Shown here: in pieces, positions 9,613 to 17,489 of the stretch
Position numbering within the stretch: position 1 is the first letter of the stretch
Layout: every line of letters starts with the position of its first letter
NCBI RefSeq assembly: GCF_023897015.1
Contig: NZ_JAMHFY010000032.1
Location: forward strand, 1 to 53,451
From: Desulfosporosinus nitroreducens
GTDB taxonomy: Bacteria; Bacillota; Desulfitobacteriia; Desulfitobacteriales; Desulfitobacteriaceae
DNA length: 53,451 nucleotides
Direction: 5' to 3'
Notes under the pieces: generated by a model
The model's database searches: none
What the model was told of the DNA's origin: nothing
Seen by the model: only the letters and a program-made list of their open reading frames with translations
Position numbers and translations under genes: made by a program

Positions 9613-10286
9613 GTGTGCTCACCGCCTGCTATTTTTCCGTCCTCAATACGGATGATGCGGTCTGCAAGCTGAGCAATTTCTTCGTCATGGGTGATCATCA
9701 CAATGGTCTGCTTGAATTTCTCAACCGTCACTTTAAGCAGGCCCAGGACATCCTGGCTGGTCCTGCTGTCTAAGTTGCCGGTTGGCTCATCGGCGAGGAC
9801 AATTGCCGGCTTGGAAGCCAGCGCTCTGGCAATGGCAACCCGCTGCTGCTGACCGCCGGAAAGGTTGTTCGGCAGGTTCTGCAGCTTGTTTTCCAGTCCC
9901 AGCGTTTCGATGATCTGCGTTACATAGCTTTCATCCGGCTCGTTGCCGTCGAGCTGGGTGGGCAGGACGATGTTTTCATAGACATTCAGCACCGGTACTA
10001 GGTTATAGTTTTGAAATACAAAACCGATTTTGCGACGTCGAAAAATGGTCAACTCTTCATCTTTCAGCAAAAATATTTCTTTGTTATCTACAATCACTCT
10101 TCCGCTGGTAGGACGGTCAAGACCGCCTAGCATATGGAGCAGGGTGGATTTCCCGCTGCCGGAGGTACCAACGATGGCTGCGAATTCTCCGGTTTCTACA
10201 GACAGGTTCACGCCAGCCAGCGCATGGACAGCCGTTTCACCGCTGCCGTATTGCTTTTTCAAGTCTATTGTTTCTAAGATGGTCAT
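9609..10286 (-). CDS. ABC transporter ATP-binding protein (MacB/LolD type)
   Basis: 225 aa, cytoplasmic. Walker A GTSGSGKST (residues 40-48), Q-loop VFQNYNLVP, signature LSGGQQQR, Walker B IVLADEPTG and switch ITHDEE are all intact. GGGGAGGAAA lies upstream of the ATG at a good distance. It forms an operon with the permease at 7114-9612 through a four-base overlap. About 110 bp separate it from the histidine kinase gene, and that gap holds an inverted repeat (10312-10339) likely to be its operator. Confidence 0.93.
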   Translation of the reverse strand: MTILETIDLKKQYGSGETAVHALAGVNLSVETGEFAAIVGTSGSGKSTLLHMLGGLDRPTSGRVIVDNKEIFLLKDEELTIFRRRKIGFVFQNYNLVPVLNVYENIVLPTQLDGNEPDESYVTQIIETLGLENKLQNLPNNLSGGQQQRVAIARALASKPAIVLADEPTGNLDSRTSQDVLGLLKVTVEKFKQTIVMITHDEEIAQLADRIIRIEDGKIAGGEHT

Positions 10287-10311
10287 TTTGGTTTCCTCCC
10301 CAAAAAAAAGT

Positions 10312-10339
10312 TCTGTATCACAGTTTTCTATGATACAGA
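10312..10339 (-). promoter_or_regulatory. inverted repeat upstream of the ABC operon, candidate response-regulator operator
   Basis: TCTGTATCA (10312-10320) and TGATACAGA (10331-10339) are perfect 9-bp arms ten bases apart, just upstream of the ATPase ribosome site. The position suits control by the adjacent OmpR-type regulator. It could also be a terminator for the histidine kinase gene, but no clear T-run follows. Confidence 0.5.
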
Positions 10340-10396
10340 CACTCTAGCAAATCAATCTTTCCACATTCTTTCTCAAATCTAACAGTTTTGAAAGAT

Positions 10397-11332
10397 TCAT
10401 CGTTTTTCTGTTGGAAGAAAAATCGAGAAAGTAGCGCCTTGCCCCAATTTTGAGGACACTTTGAGATAGCCTCCGCCGGACGAAATGATCTCTCGTGCTA
10501 AAAACAGGCCAATTCCTACTCCCTCTTGACAGCTAACTGCAGCAGAGCGATAAAAACGCGAGAAGATTTTGCTGTGTTCCTCCTCGGCAACCCCAATACC
10601 TTGATCGGTAATGTCGATCCGGTTAAACAGCTCATAGGGCGTAGCTTTAATTTTGATGGTGCTTTGGGCAGGGGAATATTTAACCGCATTATCGATGACA
10701 TTATATACTGCCTCGGTTGTCCATTTGAAATCAAAATAGGCGGTGCAGTCGGTTGAATCCACGACAACAGTGATTTCTTTGGCCGCAGATTTTGGCTTAA
10801 TTTGCGCTATAGCAGCGTCCAGCAGCTTTTGTACTGCTTCCTTTTTAAGATTGATGGTGATGATCCCGGTTTCCAACCGAGAAGTTTTCACCAGGGCTCC
10901 TATTAGGAAATTCAGCTTTTCAGCTTGCGTAGATAAGGCTTTTACACATACGGCACAATCCTCCGGCAATTCATGTTCCTTCAGCAGCTGTGAGTAAAGC
11001 AAAATGTTGGCAATAGGTGTTTTGGTCTGGTGGGATATGTCTGAAATCAGACCTTTTATTTTATTCCTTTCCTTGATCAGGTTTTTAGAGGACACTGCAC
11101 AGGAGGACAAAAACCGTGCCATTTTGGCTTCCAGGGCAGATAGAGTAGATTCGTCAAAAATGCTTTCGGAAAAATCACCGTCTATAGCGCAGATTAGCAT
11201 AGTATTTAGCTTTGCCATGATCTGCCGCATTCTTCTGCGATAAAGGAGAACAGCTATAGCGGCAGCGACAACCCCAGTAATAGCAGCTGTAACATAAATC
11301 AAATTCGACTTGTCCATCACTTTAACGCCCAT
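10397..11332 (-). CDS. sensor histidine kinase
   Basis: 311 aa from the ATG at 11332. One membrane helix lies near residues 10-31 and there is almost no extracytoplasmic part, so the input probably comes from within the membrane, for example from the ABC transporter. The H-box is SDISHQTKTPIAN (His101), the N-box is IDNAVKYSP, and the G boxes are DQGIGV and GVGIGLF. The gene overlaps the response regulator. A second in-frame ATG at 11317 shares bases with the regulator stop codon (TGATG) and may be the true coupled start, giving 306 aa. Confidence 0.92.
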   Translation of the reverse strand: MGVKVMDKSNLIYVTAAITGVVAAAIAVLLYRRRMRQIMAKLNTMLICAIDGDFSESIFDESTLSALEAKMARFLSSCAVSSKNLIKERNKIKGLISDISHQTKTPIANILLYSQLLKEHELPEDCAVCVKALSTQAEKLNFLIGALVKTSRLETGIITINLKKEAVQKLLDAAIAQIKPKSAAKEITVVVDSTDCTAYFDFKWTTEAVYNVIDNAVKYSPAQSTIKIKATPYELFNRIDITDQGIGVAEEEHSKIFSRFYRSAAVSCQEGVGIGLFLAREIISSGGGYLKVSSKLGQGATFSIFLPTEKR

Positions 11333-11994
11333 GTGTAGCCGGTACCGTAAATTGTTTTGATATATTTAGGCGAGGATGGGGTGTCTTCCAACTTGTCGCG
11401 CAAGCGTTTTATCGTAACTGAGAGAGCGTTTTCGTCCACATATTCGGCACCGTCCGTCCAAATCACATCAACCAATTGAGCCCTTGCCAGGGTATAGCCT
11501 CTGTTTTCGATTAAAATGCGGAGCAGCTTTTGTTCGGTTTTGCTTAGTTCAAGGGGCGCACCATTTTTGGAAAACTCCATCCTGCCAAAGGAAAACAGAA
11601 AACCGTCAATCTGCATGGTATCGGATGAAGCAGGGTTGCTTTTTCTTAAGCAAGCATTTACCCTTGCCCGTAAGATCATCAAGCTAAAGGGCTTGGTAAT
11701 ATAATCGTCTGCTCCTAATTCCAGACCTGACACCACATCCGTTTCCATATCGTTGGCGGTCAGAATGATCACGGGTACAGCGGATGATTGGCGAAGCTTT
11801 TTCAGAAAATCGAGCCCGTTACCGTCGGGCAGATTGATATCAAGAACAATCAAATCAAAAGGAAGGTTCTCCAGGTTCTGCTCTGCGGAACGCAAATCCT
11901 GTGCTTGAATAAACGCAAATTCACTGTCTTTGAGGGCAAGCGATATGCCGTTACTTAATGATAGATCATCTTCAATAATCAATATATTTTTGAT
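11317..11994 (-). CDS. OmpR-family response regulator, possible ATC start
   Basis: Receiver domain (about residues 1-115) with acidic pocket EDD near the start, phospho-acceptor Asp52 in IVLDINLPDG and Lys in ITKPF. The C-terminal winged helix ends at residue 225. The start is odd. The best ribosome site (AGGAGG) lies eight bases before an ATC, and the sequence after it (KNILIIEDD) is exactly where such proteins begin. No ATG is available. A GTG at 12012 overlaps the ribosome site itself and would add six residues (231 aa). So either ATC is used as a rare start, or the GTG is. It forms an operon with the histidine kinase and probably controls the ABC pair. Confidence 0.88.
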   Translation of the reverse strand: MKNILIIEDDLSLSNGISLALKDSEFAFIQAQDLRSAEQNLENLPFDLIVLDINLPDGNGLDFLKKLRQSSAVPVIILTANDMETDVVSGLELGADDYITKPFSLMILRARVNACLRKSNPASSDTMQIDGFLFSFGRMEFSKNGAPLELSKTEQKLLRILIENRGYTLARAQLVDVIWTDGAEYVDENALSVTIKRLRDKLEDTPSSPKYIKTIYGTGYTWALK

Positions 11995-12126
11995 TGCGCC
12001 CACCTCCTGCACAAGATTATTAAAGTTTGGAATCGTTCAGCTTTTACCGTGCACTTTGATTTTAATAACTTCTTCAGTATATCATAAAGAAAGGAATGGA
12101 TGATGTTCTGCTAGCCATCTGCGTAA

Positions 12127-12399
12127 GGCGACCACAGTTCCCTTATTTTTAGAGCCACTAATTTATTGACCGATAAGGGAGCAGACAGCATATCGGATGT
12201 TATAGAACAAAATGGAGTAAAACTGCAAATTGATAATGGAGCATTGGTGGATCGATTTTTTGCTGGACTAATGCCAGTGCTTAGCTTTGTCATCTACTTT
12301 GATGAGTGGAAAGAACATTATCATATGTCGGATGAAGAATTTAAAGACGCATTTATAAAAAGCTATAAAACTACCTATGGGAATCATTATCGATTATAA
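12127..12399 (+). pseudogene. fragment of an unrecognised protein
   Basis: An open frame runs from just after a TAA at 12124 to a TAA at 12397. It reads as the C-terminal part of a soluble protein (FDEWKEHYHMSDEEFKDAFI near the end). The only start codon is a TTG at 12166 with no ribosome site, so a 5' truncation is likely. I do not recognise the family. It lies among other debris between the two-component genes and the FnIII gene. Confidence 0.35.
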
Positions 12400-12498
12400 A
12401 AGAGGTAAATTCTTTGCACTACTACTGACTGTCCGGTTAGTTAGTAATAAAGTACCTTGCTCTTAAAATAAACGAATTATATAAAGGAGGCTCTTATT

Positions 12499-12582
12499 AT
12501 GAATGTAATTGAGATTAAAAATCTTACCAAAAAGTATGGTACTGAGTGCTATGCGAAATTTGGATACATATATAAGGATTAG
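12499..12582 (+). pseudogene. 5' stub of an ABC transporter ATPase gene
   Basis: AAAGGAGG precedes an ATG that begins MNVIEIKNLTKKYG, the typical first strand of an ABC ATPase. After 14 residues the sequence changes to GTECYAKFGYIYKD and stops. A shifted frame continues briefly (KPETNTILKDRRYLRKTDFG) to a TAA near 12659. The translation start is preserved but the gene body is gone. This is probably a deletion scar joining two gene ends. Confidence 0.5.
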
Positions 12583-12769
12583 GAAAGCCCGAAACAAACA
12601 CCATACTAAAGGATCGACGTTATTTGAGAAAAACGGACTTTGGAATGAATATTTTTAAATAACTGGCTTTTAAGGTTATTAATATGCCTTTTTCCAATAC
12701 ACCCACCTAAACTGAATAATTAATACGTATTAGTTAATAAACCCATAATTTTGAAGAGGAGGTAAAATA

Positions 12770-14134
12770 ATGTCCAAACTCAGAAAAATAACGTTAGTCG
12801 GTGTTTTAGCTGTAGGATGTTTAGTTGCTGGGGGTATACTGTCAAATGTTCCAGTAGCAAATGCTGCTTCCATGCAAGCTAATCAAAAGCCTGGTCAGCG
12901 ACTTGGACAACAAGATCAAAAGCCTGGTCAGCGACTTGGACAACAAGATCAAAAGCCTGGTCAGCGACTTGGACAACAGGATCAAAAGCCTGGTCGGCGA
13001 CTTGGACAACAGGTGCAACAACATGAACTATCCGTACCGGATGATTTTACTGCAACAGTTAAAGGTACCAGCGAAATATACCTAGCCTGGGATTCTGTTA
13101 GTGATGCAACATCCTATAATATTTACAGAGCAACTTCTTCTTTAGGAACTTACACCAAAGTTGATGCCGTTACAACCACAAATTATACCGATGATGATTT
13201 GTCCGGTGAAACAACCTACTATTATAAAGTAAAGGCTGTTAATAGTTCTGGAACAAGCGATTACTCATCTGTAGTTCATGCAACAACTTCTGATGAGGCT
13301 GATGAACTGTCCGTACCGGATGATCTTACTGCGACAGCTGAAAGTTCCAGCGAAATATACCTAGCCTGGGATTCTGTTAGTGATGCAACATCCTATAATA
13401 TTTACAGAGCAACTTCTTCTTTGGGAACTTACACCAAAGTTGATGCCGTTACAACCACAAGTTATACTGATGATGATTTGTCCGATAATACAACCTACTA
13501 TTATAAAGTAAAGGCTGTTAATAGTTCTGGAACAAGCGATTACTCATCTGTAGTTCATGCAACAACTTCTGATGAGGCTAATGAACTGTCCGTACCGGAT
13601 GATCTTACTGCGACAGCTGAAAGTTCCAGCGAAATATACCTAGACTGGGATTCTGTTAGTGATGCAACATCCTATAATATTTACAGAGCAACTTCTTCTT
13701 TGGGAACTTACACCAAAGTTGATGCCGTTACAACCACAAGTTATACCGATGATGATTTGTCCGATAATACAACCTACTATTATAAAGTAAAGGCTGTTAA
13801 TAGTTCTGGAACAAGCGATTACTCATCTGTAGTTCATGCAACAACTTCTGATGAGGCTAATGAACTGTCCGTACCGGATGATCTTACTGCGACAGCTGAA
13901 AGTTCCAGCGAAATATACCTAGACTGGGATTCTGTTAGTAATGCAACATCCTATTATATTTATAGATCAACCTCTTATTCTGGATCTTTTACAAAAATTA
14001 CTACCGTTACAACCACAAGTTATACCGATGATGGTTTGTCCGATGATACAACCTATTATTATAAAGTAAAGGCTGTAAACAGTTCTGGAATAAGCGCATA
14101 TTCATCCTTAGTTCATGCAACTACTGAAGACTAG
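12770..14134 (+). CDS. secreted protein with QKPGQRLGQQD repeats and four fibronectin type III domains
   Basis: 454 aa. GGAGGT lies six bases before the ATG. Residues 1-33 form a signal peptide (KLRK, a hydrophobic core, then VANAA). Next come four copies of an 11-residue Gln/Gly/Arg unit (about residues 39-82), the last two slightly changed. Four fibronectin III domains of 93 residues follow, each with the VPDDLTATAESSSEIYLAWD strand and a YYYKVKAVN strand. The domains are almost identical; only the fourth has diverged. There is no sortase or CWB2 anchor, so it is probably released or held by the basic repeat region. The function is likely adhesion or extracellular matrix, inferred from the fold only. 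Confidence 0.9.
   Translation: MSKLRKITLVGVLAVGCLVAGGILSNVPVANAASMQANQKPGQRLGQQDQKPGQRLGQQDQKPGQRLGQQDQKPGRRLGQQVQQHELSVPDDFTATVKGTSEIYLAWDSVSDATSYNIYRATSSLGTYTKVDAVTTTNYTDDDLSGETTYYYKVKAVNSSGTSDYSSVVHATTSDEADELSVPDDLTATAESSSEIYLAWDSVSDATSYNIYRATSSLGTYTKVDAVTTTSYTDDDLSDNTTYYYKVKAVNSSGTSDYSSVVHATTSDEANELSVPDDLTATAESSSEIYLDWDSVSDATSYNIYRATSSLGTYTKVDAVTTTSYTDDDLSDNTTYYYKVKAVNSSGTSDYSSVVHATTSDEANELSVPDDLTATAESSSEIYLDWDSVSNATSYYIYRSTSYSGSFTKITTVTTTSYTDDGLSDDTTYYYKVKAVNSSGISAYSSLVHATTED
12884..13015 (+). repeat. four tandem 33-bp repeats
   Basis: Units begin at 12884, 12917, 12950 and 12983 and encode QKPGQRLGQQD-type peptides. Units 1 and 2 are identical; units 3 and 4 differ by a few bases. Confidence 0.95.
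13025..14134 (+). repeat. four tandem 279-bp repeats encoding the FnIII domains
   Basis: The GAACT(A/G)TCCGTACCGGAT start motif recurs at 13025, 13304, 13583 and 13862, exactly 279 bp apart. Units 2 and 3 differ at very few positions, and unit 4 is the most diverged in its second half. This points to recent duplication or gene conversion. Confidence 0.95.
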
Positions 14135-14163
14135 TAACGATATATACTATAAATGAATACGGA

Positions 14164-14208
14164 AACCTTCAAAACTAAAATTTATTGAGTTTTGGAGGTT
14201 CTTTTTTT
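14164..14208 (+). terminator. terminator of the FnIII gene
   Basis: 13-bp stem (14164-14176 with 14188-14200, one G-T pair) followed by CTTTTTTTC. Confidence 0.85.
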
Positions 14209-14371
14209 CATAGAAACAAAACAAAGAAGATGAATTTGCCTGAAATAATGATCTAAGATTTTGTTTAACCTCGATGAAAGAATCCATTCAATTTCAAAAT
14301 AAATAGAGACTTCACACGGAAGGTGAATATTAAGTATACTGTATATTAGCTCCTTGAGAACTTCAATACAA

Positions 14372-14399
14372 TTGGTAAATAACCCAAATTCCTTAATAT
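14372..14399 (+). promoter_or_regulatory. promoter ahead of the leader region of the GTPase-NYN gene
   Basis: TTGGTA (14372-14377), a 16-base spacer, and TAATAT (14394-14399). It would start RNA near 14406, about 43 bases before the leader peptide. The -35 box is imperfect. Confidence 0.45.
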
Positions 14400-14448
14400 T
14401 ATTCTAATAAAGGCGGGAAAGCTACACGTAAAGACAGGGGGTGTCATA

Positions 14449-14472
14449 ATGATGTCTGAGGACATTCAGTGA
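14449..14472 (+). CDS. seven-codon leader peptide MMSEDIQ
   Basis: AGGGGGTG precedes ATGATG. The reading is MMSEDIQ and then TGA, whose bases lie in the left arm of the first attenuator hairpin (14468-14477). The ribosome site, the tiny size and the placement before a terminator suggest a regulatory leader rather than a product. A second ATG directly follows the first, so the peptide could be six residues. Confidence 0.4.
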   Translation: MMSEDIQ

Positions 14473-14553
14473 AAAGGCGGCTCCTTTTCACTTTCGAAAA
14501 CAAGTGAGAGAGTAAAATTTGCTGTTTGCAAATTATACTCTCTCACTTGTTTT
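14468..14553 (+). promoter_or_regulatory. two-hairpin attenuator upstream of the GTPase-NYN gene
   Basis: Hairpin 1 has a perfect 10-bp stem (14468-14477 with 14483-14492). Hairpin 2 has a perfect 18-bp stem (14497-14514 with 14536-14553) ending in a T-run, so it is a terminator. The TCACTT in the right arm of hairpin 1 can also pair with AAGTGA in the left arm of hairpin 2, so the two are potentially exclusive. A ribosome stalled on the leader peptide would cover hairpin 1 and could shift the balance. Confidence 0.5.
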
Positions 14554-14676
14554 TAGGGACACCAAAAAGAGGCTCTTGTCGTCTTTCCAACAGCCACTGG
14601 TTTTTTATGATTGGCACATAGATTCATATGTCTGTGGCTTGATGAAGGGTTTTGGGCTTTGTTTCTCACGATAAAA

Positions 14677-14705
14677 TTGTCAAATGACAAACTTACTAGT
14701 ATCAT
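14677..14705 (+). promoter_or_regulatory. second promoter candidate directly before the GTPase-NYN gene
   Basis: TTGTCA (14677-14682), 17 bases, TATCAT (14700-14705). The -35 box is part of a short inverted repeat (TTGTCA-AA-TGACAA). It would bypass the attenuator. Confidence 0.45.
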
Positions 14706-14785
14706 GATAATGGAAGAAGTGACATTCAGGCCTAAAGGGGCTGTGATTTTGAGAAACTGACAAACAGAAGGATTTGAAATAGATT

Positions 14786-17428
14786 ATGGGCAAATTAGTC
14801 ATTGGAATAATAGCACATGTGGATGCAGGCAAGACGACATTATCTGAGAGTCTGCTTTATCTAAGCGGAAAAATAGGCAGATTGGGCAGGGTGGACAATA
14901 AGGATGCTTATTTAGATACCTATGATCTAGAAAGAGCAAGAGGAATCACCATTTTCTCCAAGCAGGCGATGTTCGAAATAGGTGAGACTCAGATTACCTT
15001 ACTAGATACCCCGGGACACGTAGATTTCTCGGCTGAAATGGAAAGAACACTTCAGGTGCTGGATTATGCCATTTTAGTGATAAGCGGTGCGGATGGGGTG
15101 CAGGGGCATACCAAAACACTATGGCGGCTCCTTCACACGTATAGGATACCGGTTTTTCTATTCATCAATAAGATGGATCAGATTGGGGCGGATAAGGACA
15201 AGTTAATGAAAGAATTGAAAAATCAGTTGGATGATGGGTGTATAGAATTTGGTCAAGTTCAGACGGACGATTTCTACGAGCAACTGGCTATGTGTGAAGA
15301 AATAATGATGGAAACCTTTCTGGCAACGGGACATATTGAAACTTCGCAGATTAAAAGAGCGGTCACTGGGCGCAAAGTTTTTCCGTGCTTTTTTGGTTCC
15401 GCTTTAAAATTAGAGGGCGTTGAGCAATTTATGCAGGGTATTGTGAAGTATGTCATGATACCTTCTTATCCCGATCAATTCGGGGCTAAAATATTCAAAG
15501 TAGCAAGAGACGAGCAGGGGAACCGCCTTACGTATATGAAGCTTACAGGCGGAAGACTCAAGGTGAAAGATGTCTTAACGAATAGCATCTGGAAAGAGAA
15601 AGTTAATCAAATTCGTATCTATTCCGGACAGAAATTCGAGGCGGTGAATGAGATAGAGGCAGGCTCTGTATGCTCAGTAACAGGACTCAGCCAAGCCAGG
15701 CCCGGAGAAGGCTTAGGGATAGAGGAAGCTTCAGATACTCCAGTATTGGAACCCGTGCTGTCCTATCAGATTATTCTGCCGCAAGGGTGTGACCCAAGAG
15801 TGATGCTTCCTAAGCTACGTCAGATTGAAGAAGAAGAGCCGGAACTTCATATTGTCTGGGATGAACAGCTGCAGGAAATACAGGCGCAGATTATGGGAGA
15901 GGTACAGATTGAGATTCTGCAGAGCCTTATACAAAGTCGTTTTGGTGTTGATGTCGCTTTCGATGCAGGACGGATTGTCTATAAGGAGACGATTGCTAAT
16001 GTCGTCGAAGGGGTGGGGCACTTTGAGCCCTTGCGGCATTATGCGGAGGTCCACCTGACACTCACGCCGGGTGAGCCGGGAAGCGGTCTGCAGTTTGGGG
16101 CGGAATGTAGTGAGGATAGCTTAAGTAAAAGCTGGCAAAGACTTATTTTATCCCATCTGGAAGAAAAGGCCCATAAAGGAGTTCTAACTGGGTCAGCGAT
16201 TACAGACATGAAAATCACTTTAGTCTCAGGTCGAGCACACAATAAGCATACCGATGGCGGTGACTTCAGAGAGGCTACCTATCGTGCAGTGCGCCAGGGG
16301 TTAAAGGAGGCTAAGTCCATATTGCTGGAGCCTTATTTTGCATTTCAGCTGGAACTGCCTGGGAAAATGGTGGGAAGAGCTATGACTGACATTGAGAAAA
16401 TGCATGGCTCATGCGAAATATCACAAACAAATGGCGAGATGGCGGTTCTTGTGGGGAGCGCTCCCGTTGTTACCATGAGGAATTATCAGAAAGAGGTAAT
16501 GGCCTACACCAAAGGACTCGGCAGGTTGTTTTGCAGCTTAAAAGGGTACGAGCCATGCCATAATGCAGAAGAGGTCATAGAAAATACCGGCTATGATTCG
16601 GAAAGAGACCTGGCAAATCCGACAGGGTCGGTATTCTGTGCCCATGGTTCGGGCTTTTTGGTGGAATGGGATGCCGTCAAGGATTATATGCATGTTGAAA
16701 GCTATCTTCAGCAAAAAGACTCGTCGATAGAAACAGCCCCAAACCAGGCCTCATACACTGAAGAGCGGTGGATCAGTTTAGAGGAGATTGACCAAATTAT
16801 CAATAACACTTTCTATGCGAACCAAGGTAAGAAGTCTGCCTGGAAAGCACGCAAAACAGCCCGGGACAGTTATTATGAACCGGTTACCTATGTCAGAGAG
16901 AAGGAAAACAAAGAAGAGTATCTCCTTGTGGACGGTTATAATATTATCCACGCATGGCCTGAACTGAAAGAGCTTGCAGACGATAATATGGATGGTGCCA
17001 GAATGAAATTGATTGATACTCTAAGTAATTATCAGGGGATTCGAAAATGCCAGATTATCGTTGTGTTTGATGCTTACCGTGTTCAGGGGCATTTTGAGGA
17101 AGCAATGGACTATCATAATATCCATTTGGTATATACCAGGGAGGCACAAACGGCGGACCAGTATATCGAAAAGTTCGCCTATGATAATCAGAAGAAATAT
17201 AATATTACAGTTGCAACCTCAGACGGTTTACAGCAACTTATTATCAGGGGGGCAGGAGGTGCCTTATTATCCGCCAGAGAACTGAAGGTTGAGATCGAAG
17301 GGGCTAATGAAAGACTAAAGCAGGAATATCAAGAGGTAAAGGGAATAGATCGTAATTACCTGGTAGATGCATTGTCTCCAGCCGCGAAACAGCAGATGAA
17401 AGAAATAGTTAACAAAAATGATCAGTAA
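14786..17428 (+). CDS. TetM-like ribosomal GTPase fused to a YacP/Rae1-like NYN endonuclease domain
   Basis: 880 aa; TetM-type proteins are about 640. Residues 1-640 follow the ribosomal-protection/EF-G plan: G1 AHVDAGKT (10-17), G2 GITIF, G3 DTPGHVDF, G4 NKMD, then EF-G domains II-V including HTDGGDFREATYRAVRQGL. After a linker, residues about 708-850 form a NYN/PIN-like domain beginning EYLLVDGYNIIHAWPEL, with Asp716, a second Asp in VVFDAYRV, TADQYIE and TSDGLQQ. That matches YacP, known in Bacillus as Rae1, a ribosome A-site mRNA endonuclease. The inferred role is a GTPase that enters the ribosomal A site and delivers a nuclease there, for antibiotic protection or mRNA surveillance. The nearest ribosome site (AGAAGGA) is 13 bases from the ATG. 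Tetracycline resistance is not shown. Confidence 0.9.
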   Translation: MGKLVIGIIAHVDAGKTTLSESLLYLSGKIGRLGRVDNKDAYLDTYDLERARGITIFSKQAMFEIGETQITLLDTPGHVDFSAEMERTLQVLDYAILVISGADGVQGHTKTLWRLLHTYRIPVFLFINKMDQIGADKDKLMKELKNQLDDGCIEFGQVQTDDFYEQLAMCEEIMMETFLATGHIETSQIKRAVTGRKVFPCFFGSALKLEGVEQFMQGIVKYVMIPSYPDQFGAKIFKVARDEQGNRLTYMKLTGGRLKVKDVLTNSIWKEKVNQIRIYSGQKFEAVNEIEAGSVCSVTGLSQARPGEGLGIEEASDTPVLEPVLSYQIILPQGCDPRVMLPKLRQIEEEEPELHIVWDEQLQEIQAQIMGEVQIEILQSLIQSRFGVDVAFDAGRIVYKETIANVVEGVGHFEPLRHYAEVHLTLTPGEPGSGLQFGAECSEDSLSKSWQRLILSHLEEKAHKGVLTGSAITDMKITLVSGRAHNKHTDGGDFREATYRAVRQGLKEAKSILLEPYFAFQLELPGKMVGRAMTDIEKMHGSCEISQTNGEMAVLVGSAPVVTMRNYQKEVMAYTKGLGRLFCSLKGYEPCHNAEEVIENTGYDSERDLANPTGSVFCAHGSGFLVEWDAVKDYMHVESYLQQKDSSIETAPNQASYTEERWISLEEIDQIINNTFYANQGKKSAWKARKTARDSYYEPVTYVREKENKEEYLLVDGYNIIHAWPELKELADDNMDGARMKLIDTLSNYQGIRKCQIIVVFDAYRVQGHFEEAMDYHNIHLVYTREAQTADQYIEKFAYDNQKKYNITVATSDGLQQLIIRGAGGALLSARELKVEIEGANERLKQEYQEVKGIDRNYLVDALSPAAKQQMKEIVNKNDQ

Positions 17429-17489
17429 AAATTAATCCTCGAATTCACAGAGAGGGATTAAGATTTCCAGCAGGTTGAGGAGGAAATAT

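Noticed and set aside
9013-9672. 219-codon plus-strand frame inside the ABC permease
   Set aside because: Antisense to a well-supported FtsX-type permease; no family signature or ribosome site.
12884-13015. Short tandem repeats as a CRISPR array
   Set aside because: Units are contiguous without spacers and lie in frame within a coding region.
14786-17428. Plain tetracycline-resistance call tet(M)
   Set aside because: The GTPase part is TetM-like but the 200-residue nuclease extension and divergence make a resistance claim unsupported.
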